From: Myxococcaceae bacterium
Lineage (GTDB): Bacteria; Myxococcota; Myxococcia; Myxococcales; Myxococcaceae
Assembly (NCBI GenBank): GCA_025459425.1
Contig: JALOQF010000024.1
Location: 1 to 63,008 of the forward strand
Direction of reading: 5' to 3'
Length of the DNA: 63,008 bases
Below the pieces are notes generated by a model. It saw only the letters and a list, made by a program, of their open reading frames with translations. It was not told where the DNA came from and made no database searches. The position numbers were made by a program, and so were the translations under genes. Every line of letters begins with the position of its first letter. The stretch's first letter is position 1. Below are positions 51,536 through 58,976 of the stretch, piece by piece.

Positions 51536-52969
51536 ATGCCGCGCGCCGACTACCAGGTCGTCATCGGGCTCGAGGTGCACGCGCAGCTCCTCACCACGAG
51601 CAAGCTGTTCTCCGGGGCCTCGACGTCGTTCGGAGGCGCTCCCAACGCCCACACCTCGGTGGTGTGCCTGGGGCTCCCCGGCGTGCTGCCCGTCGTCAAT
51701 CGCCACGCCATCGAGCTCGCGATTCGTGCGGGCCTGGCCCTCGAGTGCCGCATCGCGAACGTCAGCGAGTGGTCGCGAAAGCACTACTTCTACCCAGACC
51801 TGCCGAAGGGCTACCAGGTGACGCAGTACGAGCACCCGCTCTGCCTCGGCGGCCGCGTGGTGTTCGACACGCCCGAGGGTGAGAAGGCGGTGCGGCTCAC
51901 CCGAATCCACGTCGAGGAAGACGCGGGGAAGCTCGTGCACGAGGGCGCCGCGTCGCTCGTCGACTTGAACCGGGCGGGGACGCCGCTCATCGAGATCGTC
52001 AGCGAGCCCGAGCTGCGCAGCGCGGACGACGCGGTCGAGTACCTCAAGGCGCTCCGTGACGTGCTGGTGTGGGTCGGCGTCAACGACGGCAACCTCGAAG
52101 AGGGGAGCTTTCGCTGCGACGCCAACGTCTCGGTGATGAAGCACGACGCGACGACGTTCGGCACACGCTGCGAGCTGAAGAACCTCAACTCGTTCCGGTT
52201 CATCAAGCAGGCCATCGAGGTCGAGGCCCAGCGGCACGTCGAGCTGCTCGAATCGGGCGGCGTGGTGGAGCAGGAGACGCGCCTGTTCGACCCGCAGCGT
52301 GGCGAGACGCGCTCGATGCGCTCGAAGGAGGACGCGCACGACTATCGCTACTTCCCCGAGCCGGACCTGCCGCCGCTCGTGCTGGGCGCGGGAGACGTCG
52401 ACTCCATTCGTGAGGCCCTGCCGGAGCTGCCTCGCGCGCGCCGCGCCCGCTACGTCACGTCGCTGGGGCTGTCGGCGTACGACGCGCAGGTGCTCACCGC
52501 GGACCGCGCCTTTTCGGACTTCTTCGAGCGCTGCGTCGCCGAGGCGCACGAAGCCAAGCCCGTCGCGAATTGGTTCATGGGCGAGCTGTCGCGGCTGCTG
52601 AACGAGACGAACACGACGGTGGGTGAGGTGAAGTTCAGCCCGGCGCAGCTCGCGGCCCTGCTCCGCGCGGTGAAGGACGGCGTCATCTCGGGGCCCGGCG
52701 CGAAAGAGGTCTTCGCCGAGCTGTTCGCCACGGGGAAGGACGTGCAGGTCATCATCGACGAGAAGGGCCTGGCCCAGGTGAACGACGATGGGCCGCTGCT
52801 GCTGGCCATCGAGCAGGCCCTCGCCGAGAGCCCGAAGAACGTCGAGAGCTACCGCGGTGGCAACACGAAGATCGTCGGCTACTTCGTGGGTCAGGTGATG
52901 AAGAAGCTCGGCGGCAAGGGGAACCCGAAGCGCATCAACGAATTGCTCGTCGAGAAGCTGAAAGGCTGA
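51536..52969 (+). CDS. gatB: aspartyl/glutamyl-tRNA amidotransferase subunit B
   Basis: A 477-residue GatB: the conserved start DYQVVIGLEVHAQLLT, KHYFYPDLPKGYQVTQYEHPLC, NRAGTPLIEIVSEPE and GSFRCDANVSV, and the C-terminal YqeY-like tRNA-binding domain (QVMKKLGGKGNPKRINELL). It activates the mischarged tRNA with ATP and receives ammonia from GatA. Follows gatA by four bases and completes gatCAB. This implies indirect Gln-tRNA or Asn-tRNA synthesis in the organism. Confidence 0.97.
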   Translation: MPRADYQVVIGLEVHAQLLTTSKLFSGASTSFGGAPNAHTSVVCLGLPGVLPVVNRHAIELAIRAGLALECRIANVSEWSRKHYFYPDLPKGYQVTQYEHPLCLGGRVVFDTPEGEKAVRLTRIHVEEDAGKLVHEGAASLVDLNRAGTPLIEIVSEPELRSADDAVEYLKALRDVLVWVGVNDGNLEEGSFRCDANVSVMKHDATTFGTRCELKNLNSFRFIKQAIEVEAQRHVELLESGGVVEQETRLFDPQRGETRSMRSKEDAHDYRYFPEPDLPPLVLGAGDVDSIREALPELPRARRARYVTSLGLSAYDAQVLTADRAFSDFFERCVAEAHEAKPVANWFMGELSRLLNETNTTVGEVKFSPAQLAALLRAVKDGVISGPGAKEVFAELFATGKDVQVIIDEKGLAQVNDDGPLLLAIEQALAESPKNVESYRGGNTKIVGYFVGQVMKKLGGKGNPKRINELLVEKLKG

Positions 52970-52987
52970 CAGGGGGGTCGAAGAGGG

Positions 52988-54217
52988 GTGAAGTCCGCCC
53001 TCATGCGCATTCCTCTGGTGGTCGTCGTGCTGGGCGTCGCGGCGTGCGGAACGCCGGGTCCGGCGCGGTGTGTGTCCGACGTGAATTGCTCCGAGCCGCA
53101 GCGGTGCCTCACCTCCGAGTCGGGCTGCACGTGCCAGTTGCCCGGTGGTGGGGGGCGGCCGTGCCAGGGGGCGCTCCTCGGAGGGGGCTCGGCTGGAGGC
53201 GTCGGCTCGACTGGCGGAGGAAGCAGTGGTGGAGGCGCAACGGCGGGTGGTGATGCTGGAGGCTCGTCGGGCGGAACCGCAGGCGGCGTCGCGGGTGGAA
53301 CCGCTGGCGGCTCAGCGGGTGGAAGCGCAGGCGGCGCGGCGGGCGGAAGCGCGGGTGGCGCGTCCGGTGGAACGGCAGGCGGTGTCGCAGGTGGAAGCGC
53401 AGGCGGCGCGTCCGGTGGAACGGCAGGCGGCTCGTCGGGTGGAAGCGGAGGCGGTGTCGCGGGTGGAAGCGCAGGCGGCTCTGCGGGTGGAAGCGCAGGC
53501 GGTGTCGCGGGTGGAGCCGCAGGCGGCTCGGCGGGTGGAAGCGCCGGTGGCTCGGCGGGTGGAAGCGCCGGTGGCTCGGCGGGTGGAAGCGCTGGCGGCG
53601 GCACGGCAGGCGGAGCGCCTCCGGATGCGGGCGCCCCGGTGCTCTGCCTCAACGGCTCGATGCCCTGCGGAAACCGGTGCTGCGGCTGCGGCACCGACAT
53701 GGTGGCGTTCGGCCTGAGCGGCCAGACGATCTGCATCGACCGCTTCGAGGCCTCACGCGGTGACGGAGGCATTCCCTCGAGCGTCGCCGGCGCGCTCCCG
53801 TGGGTGAGCATCACGCCCGAACAGGCCAGCGCCGCGTGTGCCACCGTCGGAAAGCGGCTGTGCACCGAGCCCGAGTGGGAAACGGCCTGCCGGGGCCCGA
53901 GCGCGTTCACCTACCCGTACGGCAACACCTACTCGGGCATGGCGTGCAACGGGCTCGACCGCAGCGTGGGCGCGCTCGGCCCGACGGGCAGCTTCGCCGG
54001 GTGTCAGGGCGGTCTCACGGGGCTCTGGGACATGAGCGGCAACGCCTACGAGTTCACCGGCGCGACGTGCACCACCGCGATGTGCCGCGTGCGGGGTGGC
54101 TCCTTCCGCTCGGGCTCGGGCGCGGGCTTCCTTCGCTGCACGACGGGCTTCGACTTCACGACCCCGGGCGGCGGCGACAACGCGGTGGGCTTCCGCTGCT
54201 GTCGCAACCAGAACTGA
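52988..54217 (+). CDS. SUMF1/FGE-like domain lipoprotein with GGSAGG linker
   Basis: A 409-residue lipoprotein (signal VVVLGVAAC). After a Cys-rich patch (CVSDVNCSEPQRCLTSESGCTC) comes a 150-residue tract of GGSAGG/GGVAGG units, then a formylglycine-generating-enzyme-like domain (about 220-409) with ICIDRFEAS, WVSITPEQASAACATVGKRLCTEPEWETACRG, GLWDMSGNAYEFT, RGGSFRSG and GFRCC. These are the SUMF1-fold landmarks, but the paired catalytic Cys arrangement of true FGE is not clear, so a binding or structural role is likelier. The start is GTG at 52988; ATG at 53003 is an alternative. Confidence 0.8.
   Translation: MKSALMRIPLVVVVLGVAACGTPGPARCVSDVNCSEPQRCLTSESGCTCQLPGGGGRPCQGALLGGGSAGGVGSTGGGSSGGGATAGGDAGGSSGGTAGGVAGGTAGGSAGGSAGGAAGGSAGGASGGTAGGVAGGSAGGASGGTAGGSSGGSGGGVAGGSAGGSAGGSAGGVAGGAAGGSAGGSAGGSAGGSAGGSAGGSAGGGTAGGAPPDAGAPVLCLNGSMPCGNRCCGCGTDMVAFGLSGQTICIDRFEASRGDGGIPSSVAGALPWVSITPEQASAACATVGKRLCTEPEWETACRGPSAFTYPYGNTYSGMACNGLDRSVGALGPTGSFAGCQGGLTGLWDMSGNAYEFTGATCTTAMCRVRGGSFRSGSGAGFLRCTTGFDFTTPGGGDNAVGFRCCRNQN
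53165..53610 (+). repeat. short tandem repeats encoding a GGSAGG linker
   Basis: About 25 imperfect copies of an 18-base unit such as GGCGGAAGCGCAGGTGGC, in frame, coding Gly-Gly-(Ser/Val/Thr/Ala)-Ala/Ser. Some units are identical over longer spans (GGTGGAAGCGCCGGTGGCTCGGC occurs twice in a row), so copy number could vary between strains by slippage. Confidence 0.85.
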
Positions 54218-54219
54218 CG

Positions 54220-54582
54220 TCAGTCCCACCCGCCACGCCGGTTCTGCTTCTTGGCCGAGGTGTGCCGCTTGCCCTCGAGGCGGCGGCGCTTGGCGCCCTT
54301 GCCGGGCTTCGTGGCGATGCGTGGGGCGTCGACGTGCGCCTTCTTCGTCAGCACCGCGCGGAGCCGTTCCAGCGCCACGCCGCGGTTCTGCAGCTGACTC
54401 CGCCGCTCGGTCGCGGTGATGACGAGGCCCGTGGGCCGGTGCGTCAGCCGAACGCCCGTCTCGGTCTTGTTCCGGTGCTGGCCGCCGGGGCCCGAGGCGA
54501 TGAAGAAGGCCTCGTCACACTCGGCCATCAGCGCCTCGTCGGGGAGCGCGGCGGCGCGCGCATAGTCGTGGGGAGTTGGCAT
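54220..54582 (-). CDS. peptide chain release factor-like protein, GGQ domain
   Basis: A 120-residue stand-alone catalytic domain of class I release factors. The GGQ motif sits in SGPGGQHRNKTETGVRLTHRPTG near residues 30-50, followed by ERRSQLQNRGVALERL. The basic C-terminal tail (about 90-118, KPGKGAKRRRLEGKRHTSAKKQNRR) resembles the tail by which ArfB enters the mRNA channel of stalled ribosomes. It lacks codon-recognition domains. Probably a ribosome-rescue or peptidyl-tRNA hydrolase factor. Start at 54582, where homology begins. Confidence 0.85.
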   Translation of the reverse strand: MPTPHDYARAAALPDEALMAECDEAFFIASGPGGQHRNKTETGVRLTHRPTGLVITATERRSQLQNRGVALERLRAVLTKKAHVDAPRIATKPGKGAKRRRLEGKRHTSAKKQNRRGGWD

Positions 54583-54611
54583 AGGGCTTCGTCGGCAGCG
54601 CGAAATGCTCG

Positions 54612-54667
54612 CTGACTGCAGGGCCACCCAAAAGAGCGAAACGCAAGGTTCAGGGCCCGTCAGTCAG
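54612..54667. repeat. inverted repeat between release-factor gene and hip module
   Basis: CTGACTG-N2-GGGCC at 54612-54625 pairs with GGCCC-N2-CAGTCAG at 54654-54667 (12 base pairs with a two-base internal loop, 28-base terminal loop). It sits between the release-factor-like gene and the hip module and could bound the module or end a transcript. Function unknown. Confidence 0.4.
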
Positions 54668-54703
54668 TGATTTCGATAGCTCAACTGGTCACGAGAAGTT
54701 CCC

Positions 54704-54720
54704 TATCATATATTTTGATA
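54704..54720. promoter_or_regulatory. AT-rich HipB-like operator and promoter
   Basis: TATCA-N7-TGATA, an inverted repeat in a locally AT-rich stretch (54696-54724) quite unlike the surrounding GC-rich DNA. E. coli HipB binds TATCC-N8-GGATA, so this is a close relative in form. It ends four bases before the ATG of the HipA-like gene, and TATCAT or TATATT could be the -10 element. There is no room for a ribosome-binding site, suggesting a leaderless message repressed by the downstream HipB-like protein. Confidence 0.6.
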
Positions 54721-54724
54721 CTCG

Positions 54725-56014
54725 ATGAGTGTTCTCACGCTCCAGGTGCTGCTCGATGGCGCGTGGCATCGTGCCGCGACGCTCGAGGTTCCACGCGAAG
54801 CCGAGGGCGCGGGTGGTGCCTGCTACTTCGAGTACGACTTCGCGTACCTCGACGCGTGGCTGGACCGCGGCCGCTTCGACGCCCTCGTCAGCGCCCGTCT
54901 GCCACTCGAGTTCGGGCCGGCGTTGCAGCCAGCGTGGCCCAGCTTCCTCGACGACGTTCGCCCGATGGGCAGTGCGCGCCGGTGGTGGCTCGCGCGCCTC
55001 GGCTTGCCTGATGCTCCCTCGAGTGACTTCTTGCTCGTTCGGGAAGGAACGGCGGCGCCCATCGGGAACCTTCGCGTCGAGGAGTCCGTTCCTCCCCGCG
55101 GCCCGCCTCCTCGGCGATTTCCTCTGACGGCGGTCGTCGCGCGCGAGCACGACTTCATCGTGTGGGCCGCGGAGTACGGTGCGCAGGTCGGTGGCGCCAC
55201 CGGCGCAGGTGGTGAGTCGCCCAAGCTCCTCCTCCGACGTGACGCGGACAGCCAGGTGTGGATCGACGTCTGGCAGGACGAGCCCGACCAATCCGCCGCG
55301 CACGTGCTGGTGAAGTTCGCCAGAGGAAAGCGCGAGCGAGATCGCCTCATTCTTCGCTCGGAGTTCGCGTACTACAGGGCGCTTACCAGGTTGGGGTTCG
55401 ACACCATTCGAGGAGAAGGGCTCGAACTTCACGAAGGCGAGGGCGGCCCGAGCCTGTGGCTGCCGCGCTTCGACGTGGAGCGGCGCGATGGCCGTGAGGT
55501 GCGGCTCGGGATCGAGTCCATCTATTCCCTGTGCGGCGCGGCTCCCGGTGCACGGCTTCGTCATCAAGACGTGCTCGCCACGCTCGAGTCGGTGTTCCCC
55601 GCGGACCGCTGGCCCGAGGTCGTCGCCGAGTACGTGGAGCGCGACGTGCTCAACCTCGTCTTCGGCAACTCGGACAATCACGGCCGGAACATGTCCGTGT
55701 TGCGTCGCGCCGACGGGCCACGGCTCGCGCCCATCTATGACTTCGCGCCGATGAAGATGGACCTCGAGGGGGTTTCCCGCTCCACGACGTGGGGCCCCTT
55801 CGAGCGAGGTGGCGACGTCGACTTCAACCAGGTCTTCAAGTCGCTCGGTCCCCACGAGCCGCTGGTGCGGGCGCGAGTCGGTGCGCTGGCGAGGCGGCTC
55901 GTCGACCTTCCGGACCTGCTCCGGGAGGTGGGGGTGCCCGACGAGACCCTCGCGTTCCAGGCCCTCGGCCTTTTCCAGACGCAAGCACGTCTGCGCACGT
56001 GGGGCCTGCTGTGA
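54725..56014 (+). CDS. hipA: HipA-family Ser/Thr kinase toxin
   Basis: A 429-residue HipA-type kinase. HipA proteins phosphorylate targets such as glutamyl-tRNA synthetase and induce growth arrest. The catalytic motif GNSDNHGRN spans 314-322 (Asp317, Asn322) and the metal-binding YDF has Asp339, matching GATDGHAKN and YDI of E. coli HipA. Lys197 in HVLVKFARG fits the ATP-binding Lys, and GGESPK (163-167, Ser165) lies where the autophosphorylated Ser150 loop occurs. All key residues are present, so the enzyme should be active. The stop overlaps the HipB-like gene by four bases. Gene order (kinase first) is the reverse of hipBA. Confidence 0.85.
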   Translation: MSVLTLQVLLDGAWHRAATLEVPREAEGAGGACYFEYDFAYLDAWLDRGRFDALVSARLPLEFGPALQPAWPSFLDDVRPMGSARRWWLARLGLPDAPSSDFLLVREGTAAPIGNLRVEESVPPRGPPPRRFPLTAVVAREHDFIVWAAEYGAQVGGATGAGGESPKLLLRRDADSQVWIDVWQDEPDQSAAHVLVKFARGKRERDRLILRSEFAYYRALTRLGFDTIRGEGLELHEGEGGPSLWLPRFDVERRDGREVRLGIESIYSLCGAAPGARLRHQDVLATLESVFPADRWPEVVAEYVERDVLNLVFGNSDNHGRNMSVLRRADGPRLAPIYDFAPMKMDLEGVSRSTTWGPFERGGDVDFNQVFKSLGPHEPLVRARVGALARRLVDLPDLLREVGVPDETLAFQALGLFQTQARLRTWGLL

Positions 56015-56406
56015 GGCGGGCCGATATCGCTCGAATGGGGCCGCTCGAGCGCAAGGCGCTCCTCGACGAGGTGGCGTCGCTGGTGCTCACCGGGCAGTGG
56101 CGTCTCGGAGAGGCCGTGCGATTCCTCCGCGCCGTCGTGCTCGGCAGGAGCCGGCCCGCGTTCGCGAAGCTCGTCGGCGTTTCTCCCGCGGCGCTGCAAC
56201 AGCTCGAGGACTGGCCAGATGCGAACCCGACCCTCGAGACGCTCAACCGGGTGCTGGGTCCGTTCGGAGGGGCGGTGGGCCTCGTCTTCCCCAGAATGGT
56301 GCCGCGGCCACCACCGACCGCGGAAAGCGAGACGAGGCATGCCGCGCTCGAGGCCGCGCTTCGGGGCACGCGGCGTAAGAAGAAGTCGGGTCAAGCGGGC
56401 CTGTGA
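56011..56406 (+). CDS. hipB: HipB-like HTH antitoxin/repressor
   Basis: A 131-residue protein starting at GTG in the GTGA overlap with the kinase gene. A helix-turn-helix (about 30-85: LGEAVRFLRAVVLGRSRPAFAKLVGVSPAALQQLEDWPDANPTLETLNRVLGPFG) is of the XRE/HipB type, followed by a strand and a basic tail. It is expected to bind the upstream operator and neutralise the kinase. Longer than E. coli HipB (88 residues) because of the N-terminal 25 and C-terminal 40 residues. Confidence 0.8.
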   Translation: MRRADIARMGPLERKALLDEVASLVLTGQWRLGEAVRFLRAVVLGRSRPAFAKLVGVSPAALQQLEDWPDANPTLETLNRVLGPFGGAVGLVFPRMVPRPPPTAESETRHAALEAALRGTRRKKKSGQAGL

Positions 56407-56409
56407 CGG

Positions 56410-57078
56410 TCACCTCGGTTCGACGACGATGAGCTCGCTTGGGTCTGGCGCGTTCTCGTCGCGGCCGCGGCCGAAGGGCAGGTTGTTGTCGTTGACGATG
56501 GCGACCCGGCCGTTCGGAAGCACGGCCACGCCTTCGATGGTCCAGAACGGGAAGGTGAAAGTGCCGCCATCGGGCAGCTCGAGGTCGAGCAGGTCGGCCG
56601 CGGTGTGCTTCGTCACGACGCCACCCTCGCTCGATGGGAGCGTGAAGCGCACGAGCCGCTTGAAACCATCGCTCCGGCGCTCGGTGTCGTCGCGCTCGAG
56701 CGCGTAGCCGGTGCGCTCGTCGAGGAAGGTGAGGTCGCCCACGGCCGTCGCGCGCGGGTCGAGCGGGTAGCGGAAGGCGATGCCAGTCCACCGCCTGGTG
56801 GCGAGGTCGAAACGAAACGCGAGGCAGTCGGTCTCGCCGGCCAGTGGCTTCTCGAGCATCGCGATGAGGTGTCTTCCATCGGCGGTGAGCGCGAGGTTCT
56901 CGAAGCCAGAGCTGCGTCCCACCCGCGGCAGGACGTCGGTCGCCTTCCACGGCAACCCGGCGCGCGTCTCGTCCTTCAGGTCGATGGACCGGTCTCCGAT
57001 GAGCGCGACGGTCTGGAGCCACGGCGCTTCCTCGTGGGCCACCGTCAGCGCTCGCCAGTCGAACGACTGGAGCGTCAC
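56410..57078 (-). CDS. 3' part of broken phytase-like/GDPD chimera
   Basis: 222 residues from GTG at 57078. The first 30 residues (VTLQSFDWRALTVAHEEAPW) are the middle of a glycerophosphodiester phosphodiesterase barrel; the rest (from GRSSGFENLALTADGRHL) is the C-terminal half of the esterase-like phytase propeller (PF13449 type), ending FPFWTIEGVAVLPNGRVAIVNDNNLPF. Upstream of 57078 the same frame continues meaningfully as LTADAPEPLARLVIRKVLAA, which joins the preceding frame at NIETKVHGTG, so this was one gene with 57075-58394 before a one-base loss near 57145-57165. Confidence 0.7.
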   Translation of the reverse strand: MTLQSFDWRALTVAHEEAPWLQTVALIGDRSIDLKDETRAGLPWKATDVLPRVGRSSGFENLALTADGRHLIAMLEKPLAGETDCLAFRFDLATRRWTGIAFRYPLDPRATAVGDLTFLDERTGYALERDDTERRSDGFKRLVRFTLPSSEGGVVTKHTAADLLDLELPDGGTFTFPFWTIEGVAVLPNGRVAIVNDNNLPFGRGRDENAPDPSELIVVEPR

Positions 57079-58394
57079 CCGGGCGCCGGCGTCGGCCGCG
57101 AGGACCTTGCGGATGACGAGCCGCGCGAGGGGCTCCGGTGCATCGGCAGTGAGCCCGTGCCGTGCACCTTCGTCTCGATATTGAGTGGCGCCGGCAGCCG
57201 CAGCGCATCGTCGAGTGACATCACGCGGTGGCTGCCGCCGTCGAGGCGCTGCAGCGGGTAGGTCGAAAGTCGCCCGTCACAGTCGTTGCGCACGAGCTGG
57301 GCGAGCGGCGTGGCGGCGATGAAGCCGGCGTCGGCCTTCGCGCGCGGGCACTTCGGCGGCGCGAGCTGCGGGTCGTGCCAGACGATGGCGTCTCCGTCGG
57401 CAGTCGCCGAGAGGTCGAGCTCGAGCACGGTCGCGCCAGCGGCGAGGCCGGCCTTGAACGCCGCGGGCGTATTCTCCGGAGCCAGCCCGCGCGCGCCCCG
57501 GTGGCCCTGCACGACGAGGCCCGCATCGAGGAACGCGCCCGCGAGGTCCGGGCGATCGGTGATGACGCCGTCGACACCCCAGGCCAGCAACGTGTCGAGG
57601 CGGTGGGGCTCGTTCACCGTCCAGGGAATGACGACGAAGCCGGCCTGGTGGAGCGCCTTCACCTGCGCTCCGTCGACCAGCAACCGGTGGTCGGGCGAGA
57701 CGATGGGGGCCCTCGCTCCGTGGGTGAGCGCGTGCGTGCGCAGGGCCTCCATCGTGCGCAGCAGCAGAGGCCCGGTGCGCCGCGGAGAGTCAGGAGCCAG
57801 CAGCACACCGCCATCGTGCACGAGCGGGAAGGGTGGCTCGAGCACCCGCCCGCGCGCGTCGAGGTGAACGAGGAACGGGCCGTGCTCGTCGCCGACCCAG
57901 AAGGTGCCGTCAGGCGCACGGACCAGTGACTCGGGGTCGAGGTCGGCGCCAGTCAGCACGCGCTCGGTCGTGAAGTGGTTGCGAATGGGCCAGTCGAGGT
58001 GCCGGCCGGGGTCGGAGAGCACGAAGGCCTCGGTCGCCGTCAGGGCACCCGAAGTGAAGTCTGCCTTCAGGCGGTACGCGCGCAGCTCGAAGTCCGACGA
58101 AGTCTCGGGCGTGCCGTAACCGTTGTCAGAGATGGCGAGGAACCCATCACCATCGACCTGCAGCGACGAGAAGCCCTGCACGGGCTGCGACGGAAACGGC
58201 CCGCCGCGCTCGATGAAGTGCCCGCTCGAGGGGCCCTCACGAAAGGTCATCGCCGGGAGCTGGGCATGTCGAACCAACTGCGCTCGGCTCGGCGCGACGC
58301 GGGGCGTCTCGACGGCAAGGGGCCGGCACCCCACCGAGGACAGGCCCACGGCGAGGGCGATCGTCGACACCAGCCAGCGGGTGCGTCTCGTCAT
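57075..58394 (-). CDS. 5' part of phytase-like/GDPD chimera, lipoprotein
   Basis: 439 residues from ATG 58394; lipoprotein signal with Cys23. Order: N-terminal half of an esterase-like phytase propeller (about 60-215, GFSSLQVDGDGFLAISDNGYG, LTGADLDPESLVRAPDGTFWVGDEHGPF); then the C-terminal beta-alpha units of a glycerophosphodiesterase (about 240-285, VSPDHRLL, FVVIPWTVNEPHRL, GVDGVITDRPD); then its N-terminal units (about 296-420, GHRGARGLAPENT, ATVLELDLSATADG, WHDP, NIETKV). The last 25 residues are out-of-frame. All GDPD catalytic residues (His, Glu, Asp, His, Glu, Lys) occur. Likely secreted and phosphoester-hydrolysing if intact. An ATG at 58466 is less likely as start. Confidence 0.7.
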   Translation of the reverse strand: MTRRTRWLVSTIALAVGLSSVGCRPLAVETPRVAPSRAQLVRHAQLPAMTFREGPSSGHFIERGGPFPSQPVQGFSSLQVDGDGFLAISDNGYGTPETSSDFELRAYRLKADFTSGALTATEAFVLSDPGRHLDWPIRNHFTTERVLTGADLDPESLVRAPDGTFWVGDEHGPFLVHLDARGRVLEPPFPLVHDGGVLLAPDSPRRTGPLLLRTMEALRTHALTHGARAPIVSPDHRLLVDGAQVKALHQAGFVVIPWTVNEPHRLDTLLAWGVDGVITDRPDLAGAFLDAGLVVQGHRGARGLAPENTPAAFKAGLAAGATVLELDLSATADGDAIVWHDPQLAPPKCPRAKADAGFIAATPLAQLVRNDCDGRLSTYPLQRLDGGSHRVMSLDDALRLPAPLNIETKVHGTGSLPMHRSPSRGSSSARSSRPTPAPG

Positions 58395-58514
58395 GCGCCA
58401 CACCATGGTGTTGCGAAGCGACGGGAGCCAGCGGTTCGACATCGACCTCCGGGGCGAGCGCGTCATCGAGGTCCACGGGCGGCGCAGAGGAACGCTGGTG
58501 GTGGTGGCCGAGCG

Positions 58515-58976
58515 TTAGAAGCTCGTCCCGAACGCCAGTCGCAGCTCCGGGAAGAAGTTCGGCCACGCGCGCACGGTGCCTCCGCCAGACAGCTGGAGCG
58601 ACAGGCCGAAGTGGCGCGCCAGCCACCAGGTGAACTCGAGCGCGCCCGCGACGTGGAAGCCTTGAAAGGCCGCGTCGGGCAGCTCCACGCGTTTGAAGCC
58701 GGCCAGCGCAGACAGTCGCAGCGTGAGGCCCTTGTCGTGCTCGTCGCGCCAGTCTTCGAAGAGCCACCGCAGCCCGCCCCGCGCGTACCAGCTCCGCGTC
58801 ACGAAGAGCGCCGAGCCACCGGCCTCGAGGTCGACCCAGGGAATGAGGTGCACGGTGGCCGACGCGCCCAGCAGGTCGGGCCAGCCAGTGAACGTCGACA
58901 CCCGCACCGTGGCCACCAGCCGCGGGCGTTCGACGTCAGCGGCGCTCAGCAGCGCGATGAGGGCGAGGAGCGGCAC
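58515..58976 (-). CDS. small outer-membrane beta-barrel-like protein
   Basis: A 153-residue secreted protein starting at GTG: signal peptide MPLLALIALLSAADV, then alternating strands (LVATVRVSTFTGWPDLLGASATVHLIPWVDLEAGGSALFV, HVAGALEFTWWLARHFGLSLQL) ending in Phe. Looks like an eight-strand barrel or lipid-binding surface protein. No family recognised. Overlaps the stop of the 2OG oxygenase gene by one base, so it is cotranscribed with it. Confidence 0.65.
   Translation of the reverse strand: MPLLALIALLSAADVERPRLVATVRVSTFTGWPDLLGASATVHLIPWVDLEAGGSALFVTRSWYARGGLRWLFEDWRDEHDKGLTLRLSALAGFKRVELPDAAFQGFHVAGALEFTWWLARHFGLSLQLSGGGTVRAWPNFFPELRLAFGTSF

Noticed and set aside
53165..53610. Tandem repeats as a CRISPR array
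   Set aside because: No unique spacers, unit only 18 bases, in frame inside a gene, and no cas genes.
53145..53717. Repetitive RVEAQAARRVEA frame as a coiled-coil protein
   Set aside because: Out-of-frame reading of the GGSAGG tract; the lipoprotein frame has a signal peptide and SUMF1 domain.
52891..53910. Pro-rich minus-strand frame (PPALPPAEPPA repeats)
   Set aside because: Reverse reading of the Gly-rich repeat tract; no start signal or domain.
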